Origin: CALLMJ01 sp964493765
GTDB lineage: Bacteria > Bacteroidota > Bacteroidia > J057 > CALLMJ01
Assembly: GCA_964493765.1 (NCBI GenBank)
Contig: CAZBPK010000102.1
Coordinates: forward strand, 1 to 22,580
Direction of reading: 5' to 3'
Length of the DNA: 22,580 bases
Positions 8,079 to 15,777 of this stretch are shown piece by piece. A program made the translations under genes and the position numbers. The notes beneath the pieces were generated by a model. The model ran no database searches. It was not told the DNA's origin and was given only the letters and a program-made list of their open reading frames with translations. Numbering within the stretch: the stretch's first letter is position 1; each line of letters begins with the position of its first letter.

Positions 8079-8729
8079 ATGAACATACTTTTGGTTGCTG
8101 CTACCCAAATTGAATTAGCAGATATTATTGATAAATTTGGAAAAGAATCTTTTGTGTTTAACGGACACAGAATAGTTCCTTTAATTACCGGAATGGGTAT
8201 GGTAAATGTAGCCTATAAATTAGGAAAATACTTTACCAAAAACCGTTTTGACTTAGCCATAAATTTTGGTGTTGCTGGTGCATTTGATCAAGAAATTCAA
8301 TTAAGTGAAGTTGTTGAAGTTGTTGAAGAATGCTATGCAGACTTAGGGGTTTTATCAGAATCCGGCTTTGAGGGCATGAGAGCCATGGGGTTTGTCAATT
8401 TTTATGCAAATAATCAAGCCTATTACAACACGATAAAAAACCCTAGTCCTTCTTCTTCTAATTTAAGAAAAGTTTCTGGTTTAACCTTAAATCAAGTTAG
8501 TGGTTCTCAAGAAAGCATCATTGAATTAGGTAAAAGATGGAAAAATAAACACATAGAAAGTATGGAAAGCGCAGCTTTCTTTCAAGTATGCTTAGAAGAG
8601 AATATTCCATTTTATGCGTTTAGAGCAATTTCTAATTATGTGGAACCCAGAGATAAACAAAAATGGAAACTCCAAGAAGCCATTGAAAATGGTGAAAGAT
8701 TTTTATTGGACTTTTTAGAAGATTTATAA
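8079..8729 (+). CDS. mqnB: Futalosine hydrolase
   Basis: A 216-residue member of the PNP/UDP nucleoside phosphorylase fold, related to MTA/SAH nucleosidase. Futalosine hydrolase splits futalosine (or aminodeoxyfutalosine) to dehypoxanthinyl futalosine plus base, in the alternative menaquinone pathway. Visible are NILLVAATQIEL at the N-terminus, the glycine-rich INFGVAGAF, the substrate-binding MESAAFFQVC, and AISNYVEPRDKQKWKLQEAI, which is characteristic of MqnB rather than MTA/SAH nucleosidases. It begins one base after the stop of the TonB-domain lipoprotein gene, so the genes are probably co-transcribed. The presence of mqnB suggests this organism makes menaquinone by the futalosine route. 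Confidence 0.9.
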   Translation: MNILLVAATQIELADIIDKFGKESFVFNGHRIVPLITGMGMVNVAYKLGKYFTKNRFDLAINFGVAGAFDQEIQLSEVVEVVEECYADLGVLSESGFEGMRAMGFVNFYANNQAYYNTIKNPSPSSSNLRKVSGLTLNQVSGSQESIIELGKRWKNKHIESMESAAFFQVCLEENIPFYAFRAISNYVEPRDKQKWKLQEAIENGERFLLDFLEDL

Positions 8730-8748
8730 TTCTTTTTTAAATATTATA

Positions 8749-8781
8749 GCAAAGATGCTTTCTATAAAAAAGCATCTTTGC
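8749..8781. terminator. Hairpin between convergent mqnB and htrA-like genes
   Basis: A perfect 13-bp inverted repeat, GCAAAGATGCTTT (8749-8761) and AAAGCATCTTTGC (8769-8781), lies between the stop codons of two convergent genes. It is likely a bidirectional terminator. Neither side has a strong T tract, so its strength is uncertain. Confidence 0.6.
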
Positions 8782-8800
8782 TTAATAGAATCTAAAAAAC

Positions 8801-9907
8801 TTAATTTTCCAAATCTAAATAAGAATTTAAAGATTTTAGTAATACTTTTACAGAAATCACTTGGTCATTTCTGAATATTCTTAAATTAACTGTTTCATTA
8901 GGTGAAAGAGTTGCTATTTTTTGTTTAAGATCTGGAAAATTCTTTAATTTTAAATCATTTATTGCTAAAATAATATCTCCTTCCATTAAACCAGCATGAA
9001 ATGCAGGTGAATTCAAGGAAACAGATGAAATTTCCAAACCATTGGTATTCATTCTTTTATAAAAAAATGGATTGTTTGTATTTTGAGCAGTAATACCTAA
9101 AAAACTTCTATTAACTTTACCAAAAGTGATAATATCTTTGACAACTTTTAGAACCAAATTAGAAGGTATTGAAAAACTAAAGCCTTCAAAATAACCCGAT
9201 TCAGAAGCTATTGCTGTATTTATACCCACCATTTCACCTTTTAAATTAACAAGTGGCCCTCCAGAATTTCCAGGATTAATTGGAGCATCTGTTTGTATAA
9301 ATGATTCAATAATTAAATCCGAAAATTCTTGATTATCTAATTGATTTTTAAGCACTCCTATATCTCTACCTAAACCACTTACAATACCTTTTGTAACTGT
9401 TGAATGTAAATGAAAAGGACATCCAATAGCCAAAACCCATTGACCTATTTTTAAATGATCAGAATTACTAAAAACGATAGGCTTTAGAGGAATATCTGTT
9501 TGAATTTTAATTACAGCCAAATCTGAATATTCATCATAGCCAATTAATTTTCCTTCTAGTTTTACCTGATTATAGAGTTCAACTTCTATTAATTTTGTAC
9601 TTTTGATTACATGATAATTGGTAATAATGTACCCTTGTGTATTAAAAATTACTCCTGCACCCGTTGATTCTTTTTGATGGGTTTTCCAAGCTTTTATAGA
9701 AACGGTAGATTGTAAAGCCAATTCAGAACCTTCTGTAAAATCCACTTGGTTTTCTAAATTTACTGCATAAGCATATTTTTGATATTGAAAAGGAGCAAAA
9801 TTTTGCCATTTTTGGTCAATTAGATAGTGAGTATAATATGCACCAACACTAAAGCCTAGAAAAAGAGACAAGCCAGCTAAAGCATAATTTTTCCAATTCA
9901 TGTTCAA
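8801..9907 (-). CDS. HtrA/DegP-like trypsin-family serine protease with PDZ domain
   Basis: A 368-residue envelope protease or chaperone of the HtrA family, expected to degrade or refold damaged periplasmic proteins. An N-terminal hydrophobic segment (about residues 8-28) is an uncleaved anchor or signal. The catalytic triad is visible: His99 in NYHVI, Asp129 in YSDLAVIKI and Ser215 in NPGNSGGPLVN. One PDZ domain follows (about 268-360; SFLGITAQNT, SPAFHAGLMEGDIILAINDL). A second Met at residue 3 could also be the start. It is transcribed alone. The 140 bases upstream (9908-10047) are AT-rich, with only a poor -7-like box. Confidence 0.92.
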   Translation of the reverse strand: MNMNWKNYALAGLSLFLGFSVGAYYTHYLIDQKWQNFAPFQYQKYAYAVNLENQVDFTEGSELALQSTVSIKAWKTHQKESTGAGVIFNTQGYIITNYHVIKSTKLIEVELYNQVKLEGKLIGYDEYSDLAVIKIQTDIPLKPIVFSNSDHLKIGQWVLAIGCPFHLHSTVTKGIVSGLGRDIGVLKNQLDNQEFSDLIIESFIQTDAPINPGNSGGPLVNLKGEMVGINTAIASESGYFEGFSFSIPSNLVLKVVKDIITFGKVNRSFLGITAQNTNNPFFYKRMNTNGLEISSVSLNSPAFHAGLMEGDIILAINDLKLKNFPDLKQKIATLSPNETVNLRIFRNDQVISVKVLLKSLNSYLDLEN

Positions 9908-10047
9908 TTGAAATTTTTACGAAAATATTAACTTTTTAAATAATTAATATTTTTTTCTTTTTCACCTTATGTGGAAAACCGAAATTAAAAACTGAAAATT
10001 AAAAATTAAAATACTTAAAATCAATTACTTGATATTGTTAAAAAAGT

Positions 10048-11064
10048 TTATTGAGATAGCAAATTGATGATTAAAGTTTTCATAATATGTACCTCTCCCA
10101 TTCTAGTTGAATGTATTCCTTTTAAAGACAAATCAGCATTTAAAAGATGTAATAAGTTTTGCTTAATTTTAGTAATACTATATTTTTGTAAAGCTAATTT
10201 ATACTTTGTGGCAAAATAAGGGTTGATTTTAAGAAATTCTGCAATTTCTTTTTCATTATTTTTATTAGATTGTTTTAACATCCCGAGTTGTAAATAGAAT
10301 TTATAAATTTGAGGAATCAACATTAAAGGGGGTTGTTCTTTAAAATTTTTGCTCATTTGGTCTATAATATGGTGAGCATTATTCACATCTTTTATGCCTA
10401 ATGCATCAATTAATTGAAATACATTAAAATCTTTATCAATATTAACAAATTCAAATACAATTTCTTTGGTAATTTTATTGAGTTTTTTGGCATTTAAATA
10501 AATAAATATTTTTTTAAGTTCACTTTCTATAAGTTGAAGATTGTTACCTAAATATTGAACAATAATTTGAAGGGCATCACTATCAATCTGAAACTGTTTA
10601 TCATTCACTATTTGTTGAATGTAAAGAATAACATCTTTTTCATATAAAGCTTTAGACTCAAAAAAAACTGCTGAATTTTTTAGGGCTTTCATGAACTTAG
10701 AACGTCCATCGGGCAATTTTTTATCTTTATAAATTAAAACTAGTACAGTAGTAGGAACAGGTTTTTCTAAATAAGGGGTTAGAATTTCAAGGTCATCTTT
10801 TTTGGCTCTTTGTAGTTCTTTGACAATCACCAACCTTTTTTCCGCCATCATAGGATAACCCCTTGCAGCTGCAATCACTTGACCTAATTTGATTTCTGGA
10901 GCATAAAGTACATCATAATTAAACCCTTTTTCAGATTCACTTAGTACATTATTATCTAGAGATTCATAGATTTTGTCAATAAAGTAATTTTCTTCACCAC
11001 ACAAAAAATAAACAGGAGAAAATTCTCTTTTTTGAATTTTTTGAATAATTTGATTGTAGAGCAT
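10048..11064 (-). CDS. holA: DNA polymerase III subunit delta
   Basis: This 338-residue protein is the clamp-loader subunit that opens the beta clamp during replication. The N-terminal segment SPVYFLCGEENYFIDKIYES is the typical HolA start. MMAEKRLVIVKEL and LEKPVPTTVLVLIYKDKKLP follow in the AAA+-like domain, then SDALQIIVQYLGNNLQLIES and the C-terminal collar domain (about 210-338). Length matches the family. The gene begins 3 bases after the DUF4258-like lipoprotein gene, so the two are probably co-transcribed. Confidence 0.93.
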   Translation of the reverse strand: MLYNQIIQKIQKREFSPVYFLCGEENYFIDKIYESLDNNVLSESEKGFNYDVLYAPEIKLGQVIAAARGYPMMAEKRLVIVKELQRAKKDDLEILTPYLEKPVPTTVLVLIYKDKKLPDGRSKFMKALKNSAVFFESKALYEKDVILYIQQIVNDKQFQIDSDALQIIVQYLGNNLQLIESELKKIFIYLNAKKLNKITKEIVFEFVNIDKDFNVFQLIDALGIKDVNNAHHIIDQMSKNFKEQPPLMLIPQIYKFYLQLGMLKQSNKNNEKEIAEFLKINPYFATKYKLALQKYSITKIKQNLLHLLNADLSLKGIHSTRMGEVHIMKTLIINLLSQ

Positions 11065-11067
11065 AAG

Positions 11068-11529
11068 TTATTTACAGTTTTTACAACTGGGATCATCTAC
11101 TTTTTGGTTCAAATCAATTACCGTTATAATTTTCGTTTCTTCTTTACAAGCTGCCAATACTACTCTAATTCTTTGTTTATCTTTACTAGTTATTCCTTCC
11201 ATTGCTAATACTGGGCATGGTTTTTTCTTTAACTCCGACTTTTTAGGATTAACTTGACCTTTAGTAATAATTTCTTTAATTTCCTCTAAATCAATTTTTC
11301 TACAATCCATTCTACATTGTGCATGCTTTGTTAATACAACTTTTGAACTGATTTTTAACTTTTTATCTTTCTTATCATTTGTACTATCTGCAGGAGAAAT
11401 TTTAGAATTATCATTTTTTCCAGTTTGAGTTTGATTATTATTAGAATTTTGTTCATTTTGATGTGTTGGATTTCCACCACAACCTATTAACATCAAAAGA
11501 ATTAGCGAAAGAGTTAAAAAAAATTTCAT
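11068..11529 (-). CDS. Cysteine-rich lipoprotein with DUF4258-like domain
   Basis: From the ATG at 11529 this is a 153-residue lipoprotein: signal peptide MKFFLTLSLILLMLIGC with Cys17 as the lipidated residue, then an Asn/Gln/Lys-rich linker. The C-terminal half resembles DUF4258, whose usual opening is 'T-x-H-A-x-x-R-M'. Here it is LTKHAQCRMDCRKIDLEEIK, followed by RIRVVLAACKEETKIITVID. Six cysteines occur in the mature domain region, including a closing CKNC. DUF4258 proteins are mostly cytoplasmic and uncharacterised, some toxin-like, so an exported Cys-rich form is unusual. The frame is open further upstream to 11697, but that stretch crosses the divergent promoter region and carries no signal peptide, so the internal ATG was chosen. 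It lies just upstream of holA. Confidence 0.75.
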   Translation of the reverse strand: MKFFLTLSLILLMLIGCGGNPTHQNEQNSNNNQTQTGKNDNSKISPADSTNDKKDKKLKISSKVVLTKHAQCRMDCRKIDLEEIKEIITKGQVNPKKSELKKKPCPVLAMEGITSKDKQRIRVVLAACKEETKIITVIDLNQKVDDPSCKNCK

Positions 11530-11596
11530 TGGAATAAAATATTCCGTAAAACTACAAAAAAATAAAATATCTAAAAAATCTTTAATTAGTTTTTTA

Positions 11597-11632
11597 TTTG
11601 AAAATCCTTTAAAGATATTTGTTTTATATTTA
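11597..11632 (+). promoter_or_regulatory. Weak candidate promoter of the beta-CASP gene
   Basis: TTTG (11597-11600) and TATATTTA (11625-11632, one mismatch to TAnnTTTG) are 24 bases apart, slightly long. The box ends five bases before the ATG at 11638, so transcription would start at or next to the start codon, giving a leaderless mRNA if this is real. Confidence 0.3.
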
Positions 11633-11637
11633 CGTTC

Positions 11638-13041
11638 ATGAACAATATTAAAATCACTTTTTATGGTGGTGTAGAAACTGTTACGGGTTCTAAGCATCTT
11701 ATAGAAACACCCAAAGGATACAAAATTTTATTAGATTGTGGTTTATATCAAGGGAAAAGTGAAAAAGACCCTAATAGACAGTTTGGCTTTGACCCAAGAA
11801 CCATTGATTGTTTAATTTTAACACATGCACACGTTGACCATTGCGGTTTAATTCCCAAATTGGTGAAAGAAGGTTTTAAAGGTAATATTTATTGCACTCC
11901 CCCTACCCTAGAATTAACTCAAATCATGCTTGAAGATAGTGCTAAAATTCAAGAATTAGATATTGAATATGTCAATAAAAAGAGAGCCAAAAAAGGGTTA
12001 AAACCAATTGCCCCCATTTACTCTATTGAAGATGCAAAAGCTAGTTTTGAGTTTTTTTATCCAGTAAACTATAATCAATTTTTTAAAATTAATGATGAAG
12101 TAGATTTATTTTTCACTGATGCAGGGCATATTATTGGTTCAGCTTGTGCAAATTTATTTTTTCAAAGAAGTACTCCAAAAGAATTTAGAATTACATTTAC
12201 AGGTGATGTAGGTAGACCAAATGATAAAATCTTGAAAAGTCCTGAAATTTTGCCCAATCCCAATGTATTAATTTGTGAAAGTACTTACGGTAACAAAACT
12301 CATAGACCTTCTCAAGATTCAATCTTGTTTGATATTGTTTATGAAACTTGTATTAAAAATAAAGGAAAACTAATCATTCCAGCTTTTAGTGTAGATAGAA
12401 CACAAGAAATTATTTACGCTTTAGATAGGTTAAAGACTCAAGGTCTTTTGCCCAGAATTCCTGTTTATGTAGATAGCCCCCTTTCTATAAAGGCTACTTA
12501 TATTATGAGAAAATTCTCCGAATATTTTAATCATGATATTAAAGAATACATGCAAAAAACTGATGGTGATGCATTCCGTTTTGATAATTTATATTATGTA
12601 ACAGAACGTTCTGATTCCAAAAAATTAAATGAAGCTCAAGGTCCAATGATTATAATTTCTGCTTCAGGAATGGCTGAAGCTGGACCCGTAAAACATCACA
12701 TTATGCACTCCTTAGAAAATCCTAAAAATACCATACTTTTTTCGGGTCATTGTACTCCTGAATCTCTTGGAGGCAAGTTAATTGCAGGTCAAAAGGAAGT
12801 GCTAATTTATGGTGAAGTTTATAAAGTAAATGCAAGAATAGAAAAAATTGAAGGCTATTCCGCTCATGCAGATAAATTAGAATTATTAGATTTTATCAAT
12901 CCATTAGATAAAAATCTGCTTCAGCAAATATTTTTAGTACATGGAGAAACAGAAACCGCTGAAGTCTTTCAAACTTTCTTAATACAAAAAGGGTTTCAGA
13001 ATGTAATTGTTCCAAAACTCAAACAAAGTTTTTGGGTTTAA
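11638..13041 (+). CDS. Metallo-beta-lactamase/beta-CASP family RNA-processing hydrolase
   Basis: A 467-residue protein of the CPSF73/YSH1-like beta-CASP branch, predicted to be a zinc-dependent ribonuclease. Metal-binding motifs are in place: HAHVDH (residues 63-68), DAGHIIGSA, TFTGDVGR and ICESTYGN. The beta-CASP domain follows, with IPAFSVDRTQEIIYAL and the late motifs ISASGMAEAGP, LFSGHC, GYSAHADK and FLVHGE. Length and motif order match bacterial 'MBL fold metallo-hydrolase RNA specificity domain' proteins. The RNA substrate cannot be inferred. Its start lies 108 bases from the divergent lipoprotein start (11529). Confidence 0.92.
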   Translation: MNNIKITFYGGVETVTGSKHLIETPKGYKILLDCGLYQGKSEKDPNRQFGFDPRTIDCLILTHAHVDHCGLIPKLVKEGFKGNIYCTPPTLELTQIMLEDSAKIQELDIEYVNKKRAKKGLKPIAPIYSIEDAKASFEFFYPVNYNQFFKINDEVDLFFTDAGHIIGSACANLFFQRSTPKEFRITFTGDVGRPNDKILKSPEILPNPNVLICESTYGNKTHRPSQDSILFDIVYETCIKNKGKLIIPAFSVDRTQEIIYALDRLKTQGLLPRIPVYVDSPLSIKATYIMRKFSEYFNHDIKEYMQKTDGDAFRFDNLYYVTERSDSKKLNEAQGPMIIISASGMAEAGPVKHHIMHSLENPKNTILFSGHCTPESLGGKLIAGQKEVLIYGEVYKVNARIEKIEGYSAHADKLELLDFINPLDKNLLQQIFLVHGETETAEVFQTFLIQKGFQNVIVPKLKQSFWV

Positions 13042-13060
13042 AATTATCAATTTTTTTTCT

Positions 13061-13068
13061 TATTTTTG
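13061..13068 (+). promoter_or_regulatory. Candidate -7 box of the TPR-LysM gene pair
   Basis: TATTTTTG matches TAnnTTTG and lies 13 bases before the ATG at 13082. The nearest TTTG (13031-13034) is 26 bases upstream, which is long. It supports the ATG at 13082 over an upstream in-frame ATG at 13007. Confidence 0.4.
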
Positions 13069-13081
13069 TAGCTTATTCATT

Positions 13082-14314
13082 ATGAATTTTTTTTCTAAAA
13101 TACTGATATTTAACTTTTTTTACTTGTATTCATTGAGTTTATTTTCACAAACCACCTTTGAAGAATGGCTGGAAACAGGAAAATATGAATACATGAAAAC
13201 TTTTCCTTACAATGATTTAAAAGCCGCTGAAAAAGCTTTTAGAAAAGCTATAGAAATTCAACCGAAATCTTCTGAAGCTTGGTATCACTTAGCCTTGACT
13301 TACCAAAAAATGTATTGTAATGATTTTGATGCCATTGAAAATTTAAAAAAACATCAAACTCAACTCATTAGTGATACTTACAAAAAATCTCTTGAACTTT
13401 CTAAAGAGGAATCAGAGCTTAAAGATTTGCCATACGAACCCGACGAAATGGTGAATAATGCTTGGGGGCGTTTAGCTTTAGCTTATTGGAATTTTAATAA
13501 ATTAGATTCCATGAAATGGGCTTTCAAAGAAATGAGCAAAAATTATTTCTACGAACCCATATTGGAAATGGCTCAAAATATTCTCAATGAAACTGAACAA
13601 AATGCTATTCTTTTTATCAATAGTGAAAATACTTATTATTACGCTCTTTATAGCCAAATCATTTTAAACCACCGAAAAGATGTAAAAATTATTTACTTTG
13701 AAGGTATGAATTCCGTTTGGTATGATGTTTGGCTTCAAAACATTTACTTTCAACAACTTAATATTTCAAAAGATGAAATTGAAGAAAATTTACAAGTTCA
13801 AATCTTTGAAAACCCTTTATTTTTTTCGCATTCACAAATCAGAGCAAAATTAGAATTTCCTTTTTCATCTCATCAAGTATTGGATAGAGCCAACTGGTTT
13901 TTTTATAAAATTTTACAAAATAATGCTTTCCAATTTGTTGTTTATGCTCTTGCAAGCTTTGATAATGATATTACTCGTGCAATGAAAAATCATTGGCATA
14001 TTATTGGGCTTAGCAAAAAACTATACTTTGAAATTCCTGAAAAACCTTTTGAGGATTTAATCCAAACTGTTAATTTATGGAAATTCGAAAAATTAAAATC
14101 TTTGAATGGAAAAATTCCCAATCCTTTACTACGTAAATTACAATTCTACCGTATGCCATTTATTTTTTACGCATATAATAATATAAACGTAAATAACTCA
14201 TTGGTTCATAAAATATTAGAAACCTCAGAAAAAATTTTACCGGAAAGTCTTTTACCTATGCAAAAAGATATAAAAGATTTTTATTCCCAAATCAAGCAAG
14301 TTATTAACAAATGA
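13082..14314 (+). CDS. Secreted TPR-containing protein of unknown function
   Basis: A 410-residue exported protein. The signal peptide ends near LYSLSLFSQ (about residue 23). At least one clear TPR unit follows (KAAEKAFRKAIEIQP, then SEAWYHLALTYQKMY). The C-terminal part contains AILFINSENTYYYALYSQII and RKDVKIIYFEGMNSVWYDVW. This resembles, loosely, the soluble C-terminal region of DUF2723/TMEM260-type proteins ('AILFTNGDND...PDVRVINLSLLN'). No membrane helices of such enzymes are present, so the similarity may be only to that domain. Its stop codon overlaps the start of the LysM gene (ATGA at 14311-14314), so the two are likely translated together. An in-frame ATG at 13007 was rejected because it overlaps the preceding gene and hides the signal peptide. 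Confidence 0.75.
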   Translation: MNFFSKILIFNFFYLYSLSLFSQTTFEEWLETGKYEYMKTFPYNDLKAAEKAFRKAIEIQPKSSEAWYHLALTYQKMYCNDFDAIENLKKHQTQLISDTYKKSLELSKEESELKDLPYEPDEMVNNAWGRLALAYWNFNKLDSMKWAFKEMSKNYFYEPILEMAQNILNETEQNAILFINSENTYYYALYSQIILNHRKDVKIIYFEGMNSVWYDVWLQNIYFQQLNISKDEIEENLQVQIFENPLFFSHSQIRAKLEFPFSSHQVLDRANWFFYKILQNNAFQFVVYALASFDNDITRAMKNHWHIIGLSKKLYFEIPEKPFEDLIQTVNLWKFEKLKSLNGKIPNPLLRKLQFYRMPFIFYAYNNINVNNSLVHKILETSEKILPESLLPMQKDIKDFYSQIKQVINK

Positions 14315-15279
14315 AATTTAGTAAAGACATTAATAATAAGGGCGTGTCCCTTGCTACGCTACGGGTCGGGCTGCTTCGGGCTTCGCTATTCGCTTCGGCA
14401 ATCCTTTTCCTTTCAGTCAAAGGCAGTGCTAAACCCTTCGCATCCCTCACGCTTACTTCAAACTTTGTTCACCATTTTTTTATTCCAAAAGACTCCGTCG
14501 GTCAGGTTATTGAAAACGGAATTGTTTATTTATTATACAAAGTTGAAGCAGGTGAAACCATTTTTAAAATTAGCCAAAAATATGACATCACTTCTTTAGA
14601 TATTCGTGAAGCCAATGGACTTCCTAACTATGATATTGAAATCGGGCAAATTTTAAAAATTCCCAGAAGAAAACTTATTTTAAATCAAAAAGTTCCTATA
14701 AAACACGTGATTGTTACGGGTGATAACCTATATTCCATTTCCAAGAAATACAACATTACTGTCAAAGACATAATTGATTGGAACAATTTAAAAGATTTTA
14801 CCCTTCCCGAAGGAAAATCTTTAATAGTTGGTTATAAAATCGAAACTTATTCCGATTTATCAAATTCTAACCAAAACAACTCCGATACTTATGTTCAAGC
14901 GGTCCAAGAAACGGAAGTAAAGCCCAGAGAAGCAGAAAAATTAAAAAACTTACCTCCTTCTGCTTTTGCTTATCCCAGTTTTGATAAAAAGAAAAATAAA
15001 AAGTACTACGAAATTAGTGAAATAGGAGAAATTTTAGTTACCAATAATCCATTAATAAATCCTAAAAAATTACAATGTTTACATGATGTAGTACCAGCTG
15101 GAAAACTGATTGAAGTTACTCATTTAGTAACAGGTCGTTCAGTATTTGTGGAAGTTGTTGGCAAAAAAACTAATCCCAACGTGATATTAGAAGTTTCAGA
15201 AAAAGTATTAGATTACTTAGGAGTTCAAGATCCTAAATCTTTCAAAACCACAATTTTGTACAGATGGGAAGAGCAATAA
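14311..15279 (+). CDS. LysM and double-psi-beta-barrel (RlpA-like) envelope protein with repeat-encoded N-terminus
   Basis: A 322-residue exported protein with two LysM peptidoglycan-binding domains (about residues 71-113, YKVEAGETIFKISQKYDI; and about 131-173, HVIVTGDNLYSISKKYNI). A C-terminal double-psi-beta-barrel-like domain follows (about 215-320; LHDVVPAGKLIEVTHLVTGR, VEVVGKKTNPNVILEVSEKV). Such proteins act in cell-wall binding or remodelling. The start ATG overlaps the previous stop (ATGA), which fixes the start, and no later Met offers another choice. Residues about 10-48 are encoded by the dispersed repeat at 14340-14455 and form a plausible signal peptide: a basic n-region, hydrophobic GLLRASLFASAILFLSV, then KGSA as a possible cleavage site. 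The repeat appears to have replaced or supplied the export signal (inference). Confidence 0.85.
   Translation: MKFSKDINNKGVSLATLRVGLLRASLFASAILFLSVKGSAKPFASLTLTSNFVHHFFIPKDSVGQVIENGIVYLLYKVEAGETIFKISQKYDITSLDIREANGLPNYDIEIGQILKIPRRKLILNQKVPIKHVIVTGDNLYSISKKYNITVKDIIDWNNLKDFTLPEGKSLIVGYKIETYSDLSNSNQNNSDTYVQAVQETEVKPREAEKLKNLPPSAFAYPSFDKKKNKKYYEISEIGEILVTNNPLINPKKLQCLHDVVPAGKLIEVTHLVTGRSVFVEVVGKKTNPNVILEVSEKVLDYLGVQDPKSFKTTILYRWEEQ
14340..14455 (+). repeat. GC-rich dispersed repeat, copy B (inside LysM gene)
   Basis: It begins GGGCGTGTCCC and ends CATCCCTCACGCTTA, and lies from codon 10 of the LysM gene in the sense direction with the frame kept open. It is nearly identical to copy C, including the centre CCTTTTCCTTTCAGTCAAAGG, which can pair CCTTT with AAAGG. 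GC content is far above the surrounding gene. Confidence 0.9.
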
Positions 15280-15288
15280 GTTCTTAAT

Positions 15289-15774
15289 ATGTTAAAATAT
15301 TCATTTGAACCTATTTATAACAAACAAACAGAAATACTCATTTTAGGCTCTTTACCCGGAGAAAAATCTTTACAAGAACAGCGTTATTACGCTCATCCTC
15401 AAAATGTCTTTTGGAAAATTCTTGCAACAATTTATTCTCCTGAATTTTTGACTGATGACTTTCAAAAGCAAAAAAAAATGCTCTTACTTTATCGTTTAGG
15501 ATTGTGGGATTTAGTAATGAAAGCTCAAAGGAAAGGAAGTTTAGACAGTGAACTCAGAGATATTCAAATCAATAATGTATTAGAACTACAACTCCAATTA
15601 CCTAATTTAAAAAAAGTGGTTTTCAATGGTAATACTGCTTATCAATTGTATAAAAAAGAAATTCCATTTTTAGAATTTGTTGAATATCATATCATGCCAA
15701 GCACAAGTCCAGCCAATGCAAAAATGAATTATACGGAAAAACTAAATTGTTGGAAAGAAGTTTTGATTCAATAA
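15289..15774 (+). CDS. DNA-deoxyinosine glycosylase-type uracil-DNA glycosylase superfamily protein
   Basis: A 161-residue repair enzyme predicted to remove deaminated bases (hypoxanthine, possibly uracil) from DNA. The family signature is clear: ILILGSLPGEKSLQ followed by QRYYAHPQNVFWKIL near residues 16-46. The late motif PSTSPANAKMNY (from about residue 137) corresponds to the second active-site loop. These match the hypoxanthine-DNA glycosylase (family 6) branch of the UDG superfamily. It begins 9 bases after the LysM gene. Its stop codon lies 3 bases from the convergent SGNH gene with no room for a terminator. Confidence 0.87.
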   Translation: MLKYSFEPIYNKQTEILILGSLPGEKSLQEQRYYAHPQNVFWKILATIYSPEFLTDDFQKQKKMLLLYRLGLWDLVMKAQRKGSLDSELRDIQINNVLELQLQLPNLKKVVFNGNTAYQLYKKEIPFLEFVEYHIMPSTSPANAKMNYTEKLNCWKEVLIQ

Positions 15775-15777
15775 TTT

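Noticed and set aside
11530..11697. N-terminal extension of the DUF4258-like lipoprotein.
   Set aside because: It overlaps the start of the divergent beta-CASP gene and places 56 residues before a standard lipoprotein signal peptide.
13007..13081. Upstream in-frame start for the TPR protein.
   Set aside because: It overlaps the beta-CASP gene, lies upstream of the -7 box at 13061 and would bury the signal peptide.
14351..14599. An 82-codon ORF inside repeat copy B and the LysM gene, sharing LRYGSGCFGLRYSLRQSFSF with the N-terminus of the LolA-like protein.
   Set aside because: The match comes only from the shared repeat DNA read in the frame used by copy C. After the repeat the ORF is antiparallel in content to nothing known and lies out of frame within the LysM domains.
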